A stretch of 64,000 bases of DNA, from the NCBI RefSeq assembly GCF_019222765.1, contig NZ_CP078145.1, positions 8,556,001 through 8,620,000 on the forward strand, in the 5' to 3' direction. Within the stretch, counting starts at the first letter, position 1. Each line of letters opens with the position of its first letter. The DNA is from Nocardia iowensis. GTDB lineage: Bacteria; Actinomycetota; Actinomycetes; Mycobacteriales; Mycobacteriaceae. Made by a program: the position numbers and the translations under genes. Shown piece by piece: positions 1-8,368 of the stretch. The notes beneath the pieces are model-generated. The model made no database searches. It worked only from the letters and a program-made list of their open reading frames with translations, and had not been told where the DNA came from.

Positions 1-219
1 GCACCGGATGAGGAGTTGCCGAACACCGGGGTTTCGCGTCCGAGGGAGCGGGTGCTGTCGTCCCGGTTCATCGCGGACGCGGTACACGGGACCCGGGCGA
101 GCACGGTGCTGCTGGTGCGCGAGGACGGTTCGTTCGTCATGGCGGAGCGGTCTTTCGGGCGGTTCGGGCGGCGCAAGGGCGAGGTGTCGTTCAACGGCAC
201 CCTGGATCTCGCCGCCTGA
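1..219 (+). CDS. NRDE-family protein, C-terminal part (cut by window start)
   Basis: The frame is open from base 1 and ends with TGA at 217-219. The visible 72 residues contain LSSRFIADAVHGTRASTVLL followed by a segment with MAERSF. This matches the C-terminal signature of the NRDE/TANGO2 family (serine pair, aromatic or basic residue, GTR-S-T-V-L-L, then an ER-F motif). Family members are cytosolic proteins of unsettled biochemical role, so I infer no reaction. The true start lies upstream; TTG at 16 is only the first possible start codon in view. A strong bidirectional hairpin follows the stop. Confidence 0.6.
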   Translation, partial: APDEELPNTGVSRPRERVLSSRFIADAVHGTRASTVLLVREDGSFVMAERSFGRFGRRKGEVSFNGTLDLAA

Positions 220-226
220 AACGCCG

Positions 227-260
227 ACGAGCCCGCCGCTCCGAGGAGCGGCGGGCTCGT
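227..260. terminator. bidirectional terminator between convergent genes
   Basis: Perfect 16-bp inverted repeat (227-242 with 245-260, loop GA) between the plus-strand stop at 219 and the minus-strand stop at 277. Arm sequence ACGAGCCCGCCGCTCC. There is no long U tract, as is usual in high-GC actinomycetes. Confidence 0.75.
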
Positions 261-276
261 TGTCAGGCAGTAGGTC

Positions 277-987
277 TTACTTGGCCGGAAGCGGCTTGTC
301 GGCCCACTTGGTGGTGCCGTCCGGAGCCTGGATGGTGTTCAGCAGCTCCACACCAGCGGCGACCAGGGTCGGACCGCCGACGGCGATGGTGCCGAGGATG
401 CCACCGACACCCGCGCCGGTGAGCAGACCCGGGATGCAGCCGACCGGGAGGGTGATGACGCAACCGATGATGGCGCCGATCGCGGTGCCGACGAAGCCAC
501 CGATCGCGGTGGCGATACCGAAGTTGCTGGCGAATTCGTTCTGCGCGCGCTGGTTCTCGATCGGCGACGCGATGTCCTGCGCGACAACCGGCTTGGCGGC
601 GACCGGCGTGGCGGACACGACGAGGCCTTCCGGCTTCTGCGGGGTGACCTCGAGAACGGCGCCGTCGTTCTTCACCTCGGTCTTGACCGGAACGAGCTTG
701 CCGTCGACGTCCACTTCGAGCGGGAACGACACCAGGGTGTTGCCCTTTTCGTCGCGGACGTTGGCGATGCTGGTCTTCGGATCTTCAGCGGTAGCGCCTG
801 CCTTCTCCTCGACCGAGAAGGTTCCCCCCTTGAGCGACGCGACGATCGTCTTGTCCACCAGCTTGACGGAGTAGTTGATGCCGGGGTCGGCCGGAGCGGC
901 GACAGGCTCGGCATGCGCGGTCCCAAGACCGATGGTCATCGCGCCGATGACCAACGCGGCACCCGCGGTGGTTCTGCGGAGGTTCAT
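277..987 (-). CDS. secreted glycine-zipper-type hypothetical protein
   Basis: A 236-residue protein. Residues 1-26 form a signal peptide (MNLRR, hydrophobic core, TAHA cleavage before EPVAAP). Residues 35-130 look like a beta-rich extracellular domain with alternating charged and hydrophobic strands. Residues about 150-215 are strongly hydrophobic and glycine-rich (GIATAIGGFVGTAIGAIIGC, then a PVGCIPGLLTGAGVGGILG stretch), like the glycine-zipper/poloxin-like domains common in secreted Nocardia proteins. Two cysteines lie inside the zipper. Function unknown; membrane insertion or cell-envelope association is an inference. The start ATG at 987 is preceded by GGAAACTGA. The gene is divergent from etfD across a 450-bp promoter region. 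Confidence 0.7.
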   Translation of the reverse strand: MNLRRTTAGAALVIGAMTIGLGTAHAEPVAAPADPGINYSVKLVDKTIVASLKGGTFSVEEKAGATAEDPKTSIANVRDEKGNTLVSFPLEVDVDGKLVPVKTEVKNDGAVLEVTPQKPEGLVVSATPVAAKPVVAQDIASPIENQRAQNEFASNFGIATAIGGFVGTAIGAIIGCVITLPVGCIPGLLTGAGVGGILGTIAVGGPTLVAAGVELLNTIQAPDGTTKWADKPLPAK

Positions 988-1216
988 TCAGTTTCCAATC
1001 CATCATCAGGTCGTCCACCAGCCGATCCCCCTCACGCGAGAGCTCTTCATCAAACCCGGGCGGTCGCCCCGGGTCCTCCCCGAGCAGTGTGAAGACAGGC
1101 ACAGCAGACAGAACGACGTGAGCGTAATCCACCGGCGACCGAGAAGCGAGATGCATTACGCGCCTTGATGACTAAGCCTGTCCTTACCGACTAGGCCGGG
1201 TGCCTCGACGTTTACG

Positions 1217-1273
1217 GTGTTGATCACCTGAACACGCAGCTGGATCGGCAAACCCTCTGTGACGTTCATCACA
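1217..1273. promoter_or_regulatory. CRP-type palindrome plus second inverted repeat
   Basis: 1258-1273 reads TGTGACGTTCATCACA, a perfect match to the CRP/FNR consensus TGTGA-N6-TCACA, which mycobacterial CRP (Rv3676) also recognises. Just upstream, 1217-1235 is GTGTT-N9-AACAC. Both sit in the divergent region between the secreted-protein gene (starts 987) and etfD (starts 1441). The remaining bases of 988-1440 show no convincing gene. Confidence 0.55.
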
Positions 1274-1344
1274 GGTAAATTTTGAGTCAAGCCCCAGCAA
1301 GAGGGGGCATAGCTCAGGTGCAAATCGTACGACAAGTAGCATAT

Positions 1345-1374
1345 GTTACCGGTGGGTAACTTACTGCCGGTTAG
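1345..1374. promoter_or_regulatory. TetR-type operator in front of etfD
   Basis: GTTACC-GGTG-GGTAAC (1345-1360) is a perfect 6-bp inverted repeat, overlapped by TTACTGCCGG (1361-1370). The 17 nt at 1347-1363 match 14 of 17 positions in a minus-strand element upstream of fadE5 (46554-46570), including an unbroken GGGTAACTTA. The element lies about 80 bp upstream of the etfD start, where a repressor or its promoter would be expected. Confidence 0.5.
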
Positions 1375-1440
1375 GATACGAGCCAATCGGGCGGTGCCGA
1401 ACTGCCCGCGCTCGTGTTGCCTCTAGAGAAAGGTCGCGAC

Positions 1441-4400
1441 ATGAATGCCCTGACAGTGACGCTGGGCACGATTGGGGCGACGCTCAGCCTCCTGTGTTGG
1501 GCGTCGTTCATCGGCGGCGTCCGCAATATCGTCCGCGCCATCATGGTCGGACAACCCGCACCGGACCGCTGGCGACCGTTCTTCCCGCGTTTCAAGCAAA
1601 TGGTCATCGAGTTCCTCGCGCACACGCGGATGGCCAAGTTCCGCACCGTGGGCTGGGCGCACTGGCTCGTGATGATCGGCTTCATGGGTGGCGCCATCCT
1701 GTGGTTCGAGGCATATGGCCAGACCTTCGACCCCGCCTTCCACTGGCCGATCTTCGGCGACTGGGCGATCTACCACCTGTGGGACGAGATCCTCGGCATC
1801 GGCACCGTGGTCGGTATCGGCACCCTGATCGTCATTCGCCAGCTGAACCATCCGCGACTGCCCGAACGCCTCTCCCGGTTCAGCGGCTCGAAGTTCGGTC
1901 CCGCCTACGTCATCGAGCTGATCGTGCTGATCGAGGGCCTCGGCATGATCTTCGTGAAGGCGGGCAAGATCGCCGCCTACGGCCACTCGAACCCGGCCAC
2001 CGACTTCTTCACCATGCAGGTGGCCAAGCTGCTGCCCGCGAACACCACCATGGTCGCGCTGTTCGCCTTCGTGAAGCTGATGTCCGGCATGGCCTTCCTC
2101 TACCTGGTCGGCCGCAACATCACCTGGGGGGTGGCGTGGCACCGGTTCTCGGCGTTCTTCAACATCTACTTCAAGCGTGAAGACGACGGCGGCGTCGCGC
2201 TCGGTGCGGCCAAGCCGATGATGTCCAAGGGCAAGCCGGTCGACATGGAGACCGCGGACCCGGACAACGACACCTTCGGTGCCGGCCGGATCGAGGACTT
2301 CTCCTGGAAGGGCTGGCTGGACTTCACCACCTGCACCGAGTGCGGTCGGTGCCAGTCGCAGTGCCCGGCCTGGAACACCGGAAAGCCGTTGTCGCCCAAG
2401 CTGTTGATCATGTCGCTGCGCGACCACGGCAACGCCAAGGCGCCGTACCTGCTGGCCGGTGGCCGCAAGGACATGGGCGGCGACGAGATCGGGCTGGTCG
2501 ACGCCGAGGGCAAGCCGAACGAGGCCGCGCTGGCGAAGATCCCCGAGGCCGCGAAGGCCGAGGCGGAGCGTCCGCTGGTCGGCGACGTCGAGGTCAACGG
2601 CATCATCGATCCCGAGGTGCTGTGGTCGTGCACCACCTGTGGCGCGTGCGTCGAGCAGTGCCCGGTGGACATCGAGCACGTCGACCACATCATCGACATG
2701 CGCCGCTACCAGGTGCTCATCGAATCGGAGTTCCCGTCCGAGCTCGCCGGTCTGTTCAAGAACCTGGAGAACAAGGGCAATCCGTGGGGCCAGAACGCCA
2801 AGGACCGGCTCAACTGGATCAACGAGGTCGACTTCGACATCCCGGTGTTCGGCAAGGACGCCGATAGCTTCGACGGCTACGACTACCTGTTCTGGGTCGG
2901 CTGCGCGGGGGCCTACGAGGACCGCGCGAAGAAGACCACCAAGGCGGTCGCCGAGCTGCTCGCCACCGCGGGCGTGAAGTTCATGGTGCTCGGCGCCGAG
3001 GAGACCTGCACCGGCGACTCGGCCCGGCGCGCGGGCAACGAGTTCCTGTTCCAGCAGCTGGCCGCGCAGAACATCGAAGTGATCAACTCGGTGTTCGAGG
3101 GCGTCGAGGACAAGAAAAAGAAGATCGTCGTCACCTGTGCGCACTGCTTCAACGCGCTCAACAACGAGTACCCGCAGGTGGGCGGCAACTACGAGGTGGT
3201 GCACCACACGCAGTTGCTCAACCGTCTGGTTCGCCAGAAGCAGCTCATCCCGGTCGCCTCGGTGTCGCAGAACGTCACCTACCACGACCCCTGCTACCTC
3301 GGTCGGCACAACAAGGTCTACAACGCGCCGCGGGAACTGATGGAAGCCTCCGGCTCCACCTTGGTCGAAATGCCGCGCCACGGTGAACGTTCCATGTGTT
3401 GTGGTGCCGGTGGTGCGCGCATGTGGATGGAAGAGCAGCTCGGCAAGCGCATCAACGTCGACCGGGTGGACGAGGGCTTGAACACCCTCGCGGCCAACCC
3501 CGGTGCCACTCCCGGCAAGATCGCGACCGGCTGCCCGTTCTGCCGCGTCATGCTCAACGACGGCGTCACCGCCCGCCAGGAAAAGGGCGAGGGTGAAGGA
3601 GTCGAGGTCGTCGACGTCGCTCAGCTCATGCTGGACGCCATCGACCGGGTCGACCCGGCCCGGCTCACCGAGAACCTCACCGTCATCCAAGAGCCGAAAG
3701 CCCCTGTGGTCGAAGAGGTTTCCGAGCCCGAACCGGAGCCCGAGCCGGAGACACCAGCCCCCGCGAAGGCGGCACCGGCTGGCGGTGGACTAGCGATGAA
3801 AGGCCCGGCCAAGGCACCCGGTGGTGGCGGACTCGCTATGAAGGGCCCGGCCAAGAAGCCCGGCGGGCTCGGTATGAAGGGCGCCGCCAAGGCACCCGGA
3901 GCCACAGCGGCGGAATCTACTGCGGCCGAAGCTGAGTCGACTGCGGCCGAAGCTGGATCGACTCCCGAGGCACCGGCCAAGCCGGTCAAGGGCCTGGCCA
4001 TGAAGGGTCCGGCGAAGAAGCCGGGCGGGCTGGGCATGAAGGGGGCCGCCAAAGCACCCGGTGCCACAGCGGCTCCGGCAGCTGAATCCGCCCTCGCGCC
4101 CGAATCCGCTGCGGAGGCACCCGCTCCCAAGCCGGTGAAGGGTCTGGGCATGAAGGGTGCCGCGAAGGCACCGGGAGCCAAAGCACCGGGAGCCAAGGCA
4201 CCGGGTGCGAAGGCTCCGGCCGCACCCGCGGCGAGCACGCCCGCACCGGAAACAGCCGCCGCCGAACCGGTTTCGGAACCCACTGAAACCAAGCCGACGG
4301 TCCCCGCCAAGGGCTTGGCGATGAAGTCGGGCTTCAAGCGCCCCGGCGCCAAGGCGCCCGGCAGCACCGCCCCGTCGGCCCCCGCTGACCCCGCCCCCGC

Positions 4401-4557
4401 CGAAGAACCCGCCGCGGAATCCACCGCGCCGGAACCCACCGCGGAACCGAGTCAGCCCGCCAACGGCAACGGCGCCCCCGAAGCCACTCCTCCGGCTGCC
4501 AAGCCCGGCGGCCTCGGCTTCAAGTCCGGCGCAAAGGCTCCCGGCCGCAAGAGCTGA
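1441..4557 (+). CDS. etfD: EtfD-type membrane Fe-S oxidoreductase (ETF to menaquinone) with repeat tail
   Basis: A 1038-residue protein. Residues 1-240 hold about six membrane segments (NarI-like cytochrome b region). Two ferredoxin 4Fe-4S motifs follow, CTECGRCQSQCP from Cys298 and CTTCGACVEQCP from Cys397. Then come two CCG domains, one with GCAGAYE near 487 and one with SMCCGAGGARMW near 653. This order is that of M. tuberculosis Rv0338c (EtfD), which accepts electrons from acyl-CoA dehydrogenases via EtfBA and reduces menaquinone. The part after about residue 750 is a Pro/Ala/Glu-rich tail with eight GL-x-MK-type repeats, making it longer than the 882-residue Rv0338c. ATG 1441 is chosen over GTG 1414 because GAGAAAGG precedes it. 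The acyl-CoA dehydrogenases downstream fit the role. A 16-bp terminator follows. Confidence 0.9.
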   Translation: MNALTVTLGTIGATLSLLCWASFIGGVRNIVRAIMVGQPAPDRWRPFFPRFKQMVIEFLAHTRMAKFRTVGWAHWLVMIGFMGGAILWFEAYGQTFDPAFHWPIFGDWAIYHLWDEILGIGTVVGIGTLIVIRQLNHPRLPERLSRFSGSKFGPAYVIELIVLIEGLGMIFVKAGKIAAYGHSNPATDFFTMQVAKLLPANTTMVALFAFVKLMSGMAFLYLVGRNITWGVAWHRFSAFFNIYFKREDDGGVALGAAKPMMSKGKPVDMETADPDNDTFGAGRIEDFSWKGWLDFTTCTECGRCQSQCPAWNTGKPLSPKLLIMSLRDHGNAKAPYLLAGGRKDMGGDEIGLVDAEGKPNEAALAKIPEAAKAEAERPLVGDVEVNGIIDPEVLWSCTTCGACVEQCPVDIEHVDHIIDMRRYQVLIESEFPSELAGLFKNLENKGNPWGQNAKDRLNWINEVDFDIPVFGKDADSFDGYDYLFWVGCAGAYEDRAKKTTKAVAELLATAGVKFMVLGAEETCTGDSARRAGNEFLFQQLAAQNIEVINSVFEGVEDKKKKIVVTCAHCFNALNNEYPQVGGNYEVVHHTQLLNRLVRQKQLIPVASVSQNVTYHDPCYLGRHNKVYNAPRELMEASGSTLVEMPRHGERSMCCGAGGARMWMEEQLGKRINVDRVDEGLNTLAANPGATPGKIATGCPFCRVMLNDGVTARQEKGEGEGVEVVDVAQLMLDAIDRVDPARLTENLTVIQEPKAPVVEEVSEPEPEPEPETPAPAKAAPAGGGLAMKGPAKAPGGGGLAMKGPAKKPGGLGMKGAAKAPGATAAESTAAEAESTAAEAGSTPEAPAKPVKGLAMKGPAKKPGGLGMKGAAKAPGATAAPAAESALAPESAAEAPAPKPVKGLGMKGAAKAPGAKAPGAKAPGAKAPAAPAASTPAPETAAAEPVSEPTETKPTVPAKGLAMKSGFKRPGAKAPGSTAPSAPADPAPAEEPAAESTAPEPTAEPSQPANGNGAPEATPPAAKPGGLGFKSGAKAPGRKS
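3784..4554 (+). repeat. in-frame repeats encoding the EtfD C-terminal tail
   Basis: Eight copies of a 12-residue unit, consensus G-L-(A/G)-(M/F)-K-(G/S)-x-(A/F)-K-x-P-G, for example GLAMKGPAKKPG and GLGMKGAAKAPG. Acidic Ala/Glu/Pro spacers separate them, and one run carries three or four tandem GAKAP units. The frame is uninterrupted, so this is protein-level repetition and not a non-coding array. Confidence 0.9.
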
Positions 4558-4582
4558 GAGCAACAACTAAACTAACGCGGCA

Positions 4583-4617
4583 TTCAGCCCGGGTCTGTCC
4601 AACAGACCCGGGCTGAA
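4583..4617 (+). terminator. terminator after etfD
   Basis: 16-bp perfect inverted repeat, arms TTCAGCCCGGGTCTGT (4583-4598) and its complement (4602-4617), 3-nt loop, followed by CCTTTTC. It starts 26 bases after the etfD stop. Confidence 0.85.
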
Positions 4618-5036
4618 CCTTTTCGCCCGCGGGACTTCGGCGACGAACTCCAGGCGTTTCGAATAGTGCAACGGGTCGACCGACTCGCGCCGCGATCGGT
4701 ATGAACTCGGCACTTATTCCGCAATTCTGTCGGACCTGAGACGACGGCCTGGCCGGTAGCGGTGCAGCCGAGGCGATTGCGATAACTGGGGAGGCACTGG
4801 GGACGTGTCATTTCTGTGCCGGGACTTTCACCAGTTCCCTTCTCGCACTGCCGATCCGAGCTGCGCTCCGATACCGAATGAGCCTTGGTTGCCGAGGCCG
4901 CGAACTCGAGGTCTTTGCCTGGTCCGGGGAGCGGCATATCGTCTTTATCGCATTCGAATTCGAAATGCTTTCGCTGACTGCACGTTTGATACTGACCAGC
5001 ATGCCGGCCTCTGCTGCTCAGGCTATTAGGAGCGCC
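4618..5036. other. intergenic region upstream of the LPMO gene
   Basis: About 420 bases without a credible gene. It is more AT-rich near its 3' end, where 4953-4964 reads TTCGAATTCGAA (a palindrome and also a tandem TTCGAA), 73 bases before the LPMO start. This could be an operator or promoter element; nothing more can be assigned. Confidence 0.3.
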
Positions 5037-5807
5037 ATGAATACTAGAAGAAAACTGACTGTCCTCGGGGCCGCAGTAGGGATCGCACCTTTCTTGGCGG
5101 TTCTGTTCCCGGCGGGGACGGCCGGTGCGCACGGGTACGTTTCGTCACCGGCCAGCAGGCAAGCACAGTGCGCGGCCGGGACCGTGGCGTGCGGTCCGAT
5201 CAAGTACGAGCCGCAGAGTGTCGAAGGGCCGAAGGGCTTGCGCAACTGCCATGGCAACAACGCCCAATTCGCCGAACTGAATGACGACAGCAAGCCGTGG
5301 AAGGTGCACGCTGTCGGCAACTCGGCGAGCTTCACCTGGACGAACACCGCTCGGCACCGCACGGCCAACTGGGAGTACTACATCGGCAACACCAGGGTCA
5401 CCCTCGTCCCGGGCAATAACCAACAGCCCGACCGAACCGTCACGCACACAGTGAATTTCGGTAACTTCACCGGGCGCCAGAAACTGTTGGCCATCTGGAA
5501 CATCGGAGACACCGCCAACGCCTTCTACGCCTGCGTCGATCTGCAGATAGGCGGCGGATCGACGCCGACCACCACACCGTCGCCGACGACCACCGTGCCG
5601 CCCACGACAACGACGGTCCCGCCGACAACCACGACGACGCCGCCGACGACTACGCCACCCGGCTCCCAAGAATGGGCTCCGGGCCGGAGCTACCAGGTCG
5701 GCAGCGAAGTCACCTACGACGGGGCTCGCTACCGCTGCTTGCAGTCACACACCGCGAACCCTGGCTGGGAACCCGCCAACACGCCAGCCCTGTGGCAGAA
5801 GCTCTGA
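5037..5807 (+). CDS. secreted AA10 lytic polysaccharide monooxygenase with chitin-binding module
   Basis: 256 residues. A signal peptide runs to AGA, so that His32 becomes the new N-terminus (HGYVSSPASR), as required for the copper histidine brace. The second brace ligand is His107 in FTWTNTARHRT, and the conserved axial aromatic is in NAFYACVDL. The catalytic domain spans about 32-175. A Pro/Thr linker (about 178-208) follows, then a C-terminal carbohydrate-binding module of CBM5/12 type with the aromatic pattern W-x7-Y...Y-x-C...W...W. The enzyme oxidatively cleaves crystalline chitin (family knowledge). ATG 5037 has AGGAG at 5028-5032; an upstream in-frame extension lacks a signal peptide and is rejected. 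Monocistronic, closed by a hairpin. Confidence 0.92.
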   Translation: MNTRRKLTVLGAAVGIAPFLAVLFPAGTAGAHGYVSSPASRQAQCAAGTVACGPIKYEPQSVEGPKGLRNCHGNNAQFAELNDDSKPWKVHAVGNSASFTWTNTARHRTANWEYYIGNTRVTLVPGNNQQPDRTVTHTVNFGNFTGRQKLLAIWNIGDTANAFYACVDLQIGGGSTPTTTPSPTTTVPPTTTTVPPTTTTTPPTTTPPGSQEWAPGRSYQVGSEVTYDGARYRCLQSHTANPGWEPANTPALWQKL

Positions 5808-5819
5808 GCTGACCCGAGT

Positions 5820-5850
5820 CCCGGTCCTCGATCCTGCATCGAGGACCGGG
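5820..5850. terminator. bidirectional terminator between LPMO and acyl-CoA dehydrogenase genes
   Basis: 13-bp perfect inverted repeat (CCCGGTCCTCGAT at 5820-5832 with its complement at 5838-5850, loop CCTGC) between convergent stops at 5807 and 5862. Confidence 0.8.
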
Positions 5851-5861
5851 CCGCGTGGCGC

Positions 5862-7010
5862 CTACGGTCGCGTCAATGCCGCGTACCGGGCCAAATGCTG
5901 ATCACTGGAACCGAATTCGTGCTCAATGGCGGTCAGGCGCTTGAAGTAGTGGCCGATGGCCAGTTCTTCGGTCATGCCCATGGCGCCGTGCAATTGGACG
6001 GCGTTCTGGCCGATGAAGCGGGCGGCCCTGGCAATGGTGACCTTCGCGGCGGAGACGGCGCGGGCCCGGGTCGGGGCGTCGGCTTCCAGCGAGTAGATCG
6101 CGAGATAGACGGCGGCGATGGCTTGTTCGAGTTCCATGTACATGTCGACCATGCGGTGCTGCAGGACCTGGAAGCTGCCGATCGGCTGGCCGAATTGCTG
6201 TCGCTGCTTGGCATAGTCGAGGGTGTCGGCGAGCACCTTGCGCAGGCAGCCGACGGCCTCAGCGGCGGTGGCGGCGATCGCGTCGTCCACGGTGGGTTCG
6301 ATGGCGACCCAGGCGGTTCCTTCGACGCCGAGCAATGCGTCGGCGGGCAGCCGGAAGCCGGTGAAAACGAGGTCGGCGGCGACCCGATCATCGATGGTCC
6401 GATATGGGTGCACCTCGACTCCGGCGGGCGGGTTGTTCGCATCGAACGCGGTGTGGAACAACGAGATTCCGCGCTGATCACGCCGATCACCGGCGGTGCG
6501 GGCGGTGATGAGCAGGTGGGTCGCCAACGGAGCGCTGGTCACGACGGTCTTCGCACCGTCGAGCAGCCACGAATCATCGTCCCGCCGTGCGGTTGTCGAT
6601 ACATCGTGCAACGTCTGGCCCGAAGTCGGTTCCAGGGCGGCGAAAGCGGTGCGCGCATCGCCGGTCACGATCTGCCGCAATATCGTATCGGCCTGATCGC
6701 CACCGGACCGGTTCAACAGTCCGGCACCGACGACAACCGTGTCCACGAACGGCTCGACGACCAGTGCCCGCCCGAGTTCCTCGGCGATCACCATCATTTC
6801 GACCGGCCCGCCGCCCATTCCGTCGACCCGCTCGGGCAAGGTCGCGCCGAGAATGCCGAGTTCGTCGGCGAATCCGCGCCACACGGCGGGCTGCCAGCCG
6901 CCGCCAAGCTTGGCCGCATTGCGGCTCTTTTCCAATTCGTACCGGGCGCCGAGGAATCCGGCGATCGCGGTGCGGAGCAGTTCCTGCTCGTCGGTAAGCG
7001 TGAAGTCCAT
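5862..7010 (-). CDS. acyl-CoA dehydrogenase, second subunit-like
   Basis: 382 residues with the three-part acyl-CoA dehydrogenase fold. The N-terminal helical part begins MDFTLTDEQELLRTAI, a beta domain lies around residues 120-230, and the C-terminal helical bundle carries QRQQFGQPIGSFQVLQHRM and AVQLHGAMGMTEE. The start ATG at 7010 shares one base with the preceding gene's stop (TGATG), so translation is coupled; the longer upstream frame is rejected. Two dissimilar adjacent acyl-CoA dehydrogenases are the arrangement of alpha2-beta2 enzymes such as mycobacterial FadE28-FadE29, which act on steroid side chains. The substrate here is unknown. Electrons would go through ETF to EtfD. Confidence 0.85.
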   Translation of the reverse strand: MDFTLTDEQELLRTAIAGFLGARYELEKSRNAAKLGGGWQPAVWRGFADELGILGATLPERVDGMGGGPVEMMVIAEELGRALVVEPFVDTVVVGAGLLNRSGGDQADTILRQIVTGDARTAFAALEPTSGQTLHDVSTTARRDDDSWLLDGAKTVVTSAPLATHLLITARTAGDRRDQRGISLFHTAFDANNPPAGVEVHPYRTIDDRVAADLVFTGFRLPADALLGVEGTAWVAIEPTVDDAIAATAAEAVGCLRKVLADTLDYAKQRQQFGQPIGSFQVLQHRMVDMYMELEQAIAAVYLAIYSLEADAPTRARAVSAAKVTIARAARFIGQNAVQLHGAMGMTEELAIGHYFKRLTAIEHEFGSSDQHLARYAALTRP

Positions 7011-8239
7011 CAGAGCCCCAATGCTGCTTTGGCGAGGATGTTTCGCTGAATCTCGTTGCTGCCCGCGTAAATCGAGCCCGCTCGGTCGTTGAAGTAGCGC
7101 AGTGGCGCGACGGCCTGCCATTCCGCGCCGCTGTGGTAGCCGTCCGCGGGTGGTATGAACTCCGCGATCGGGCCACCCGGTTTCGTGGCGTGCGGTTGAT
7201 ACACGCGACCGCGCGGACCGGCGGCTTCCAGCGCCAATTCGGTCAGTTTCTGGCTCAACTCGGTCGCCAAGATCTTCAGCATCGAGGCGGCGGGGCCCGG
7301 ATTCTTCCCGCGTGACATCGCCGAAAGGGTGCGGTACTCCAATATTTCGAGTACTTCGGTGCGAATCCGCGCCTCCGCCAGTTTCGCGGCGAACGCCGGG
7401 TCATCGATCAGCGGAGCACCGTCCGGCCCAGGCTGTTCCGCCGCGTCGACGGCGATTTCCTGCGCCATCGCCTGCAGGAACGGTGCCATGGCGCCACCGC
7501 GCTCGTGCACCAGCAGGTACTTCGCGACAGTCCACCCCTCGTCGATCTGTCCGAGCACGTTGCGCTTGGGTACCCGCACGTTGTCGAAGAAGACCTGGTT
7601 CTGCACCTGCTCACCGGAGGTCATCACCAACGGCCGGATCTCGATGCCGGGCGTGGTCATATCGATCAGCAGGAAGGTGATGCCCTGCTGCTTCTTCCCG
7701 GTACGCGAGGTGCGCACCAGGCAGAAGATCCAATTCGCTTCCGTCGCATGGGTAGTCCAGATCTTGCTGCCGGTGCACAGGAAATCGTCACCGTCGTCGA
7801 CGGCCGCCATGGTCAGCGACGCCAGATCGGACCCGGCCTCCGGCTCGGAATACCCCTGGCAGAAGAAGACTTCCCCGGTCAGAATCCGCGGCAGATAGAA
7901 GTCCTTCTGCTCCGGCGTCCCGTACGCGATGATCGCGTGCGCCACCATCTTGATCCCCATCGGCGACAGCGCGGGCGCCCCCGCCAGCGTCGACTCCCGA
8001 TTGAAGATGTAGTGCTGGGTCAAACTCCACCCACATCCCCCGTACTCCACCGGCCAAGCGGGCGCCGCCCACCCCTTCTCGTGCAGGATGCGCTGCCACT
8101 GCATGCTGGCCTCGTGGTCGGGGTAGACACTCGTCGCCAATCGCCCCGCCCGCCGCAACTCCGGCGTCAACTTCGCGTCGAGAAACGCCCGTACCTCGTC
8201 CCGAAACGCCAAATCGGCCGCTGACCAGTCGAATTCCAT
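7010..8239 (-). CDS. acyl-CoA dehydrogenase, first subunit-like
   Basis: 409 residues, first gene of a two-gene operon with the acyl-CoA dehydrogenase ending at 5862. It begins MEFDWSAADLAFRDEVRAFL and shows the FAD-binding signature CQGYSEPEAGSDLASL. The end has the family hallmark YAGSNEIQRNILAK. It is longer than its partner because of an insertion near residues 330-370 (PGGPIAEFIPPADGYHSG). Family knowledge: alpha,beta-dehydrogenation of an acyl-CoA with FAD, electrons to ETF. A heteromeric complex is inferred from coupling and from sequence difference. No regulator is adjacent. Confidence 0.87.
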   Translation of the reverse strand: MEFDWSAADLAFRDEVRAFLDAKLTPELRRAGRLATSVYPDHEASMQWQRILHEKGWAAPAWPVEYGGCGWSLTQHYIFNRESTLAGAPALSPMGIKMVAHAIIAYGTPEQKDFYLPRILTGEVFFCQGYSEPEAGSDLASLTMAAVDDGDDFLCTGSKIWTTHATEANWIFCLVRTSRTGKKQQGITFLLIDMTTPGIEIRPLVMTSGEQVQNQVFFDNVRVPKRNVLGQIDEGWTVAKYLLVHERGGAMAPFLQAMAQEIAVDAAEQPGPDGAPLIDDPAFAAKLAEARIRTEVLEILEYRTLSAMSRGKNPGPAASMLKILATELSQKLTELALEAAGPRGRVYQPHATKPGGPIAEFIPPADGYHSGAEWQAVAPLRYFNDRAGSIYAGSNEIQRNILAKAALGL

Positions 8240-8368
8240 CAGCCCTCCCAGAGGGTGTGCACCAATGCGTCAACGCCGGCCCAGGCCGAACGAGACGGAA
8301 CCTACGTATGTCCCGTCACTGTATCAAACTGATGTCACCCGCCAGCAATTAAAAGGATCGCAGTGGTC

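Noticed and set aside
1423-3690. 755-codon minus-strand open frame opposite etfD
   Set aside because: Shadow of high-GC coding sequence; His/Asp/Val/Leu-rich composition with no domain, and etfD on the plus strand has full cofactor motifs.
4150-4230. Short tandem DNA repeats resembling an array
   Set aside because: They encode GAKAP units in frame within etfD; no spacer-repeat periodicity of a CRISPR array.
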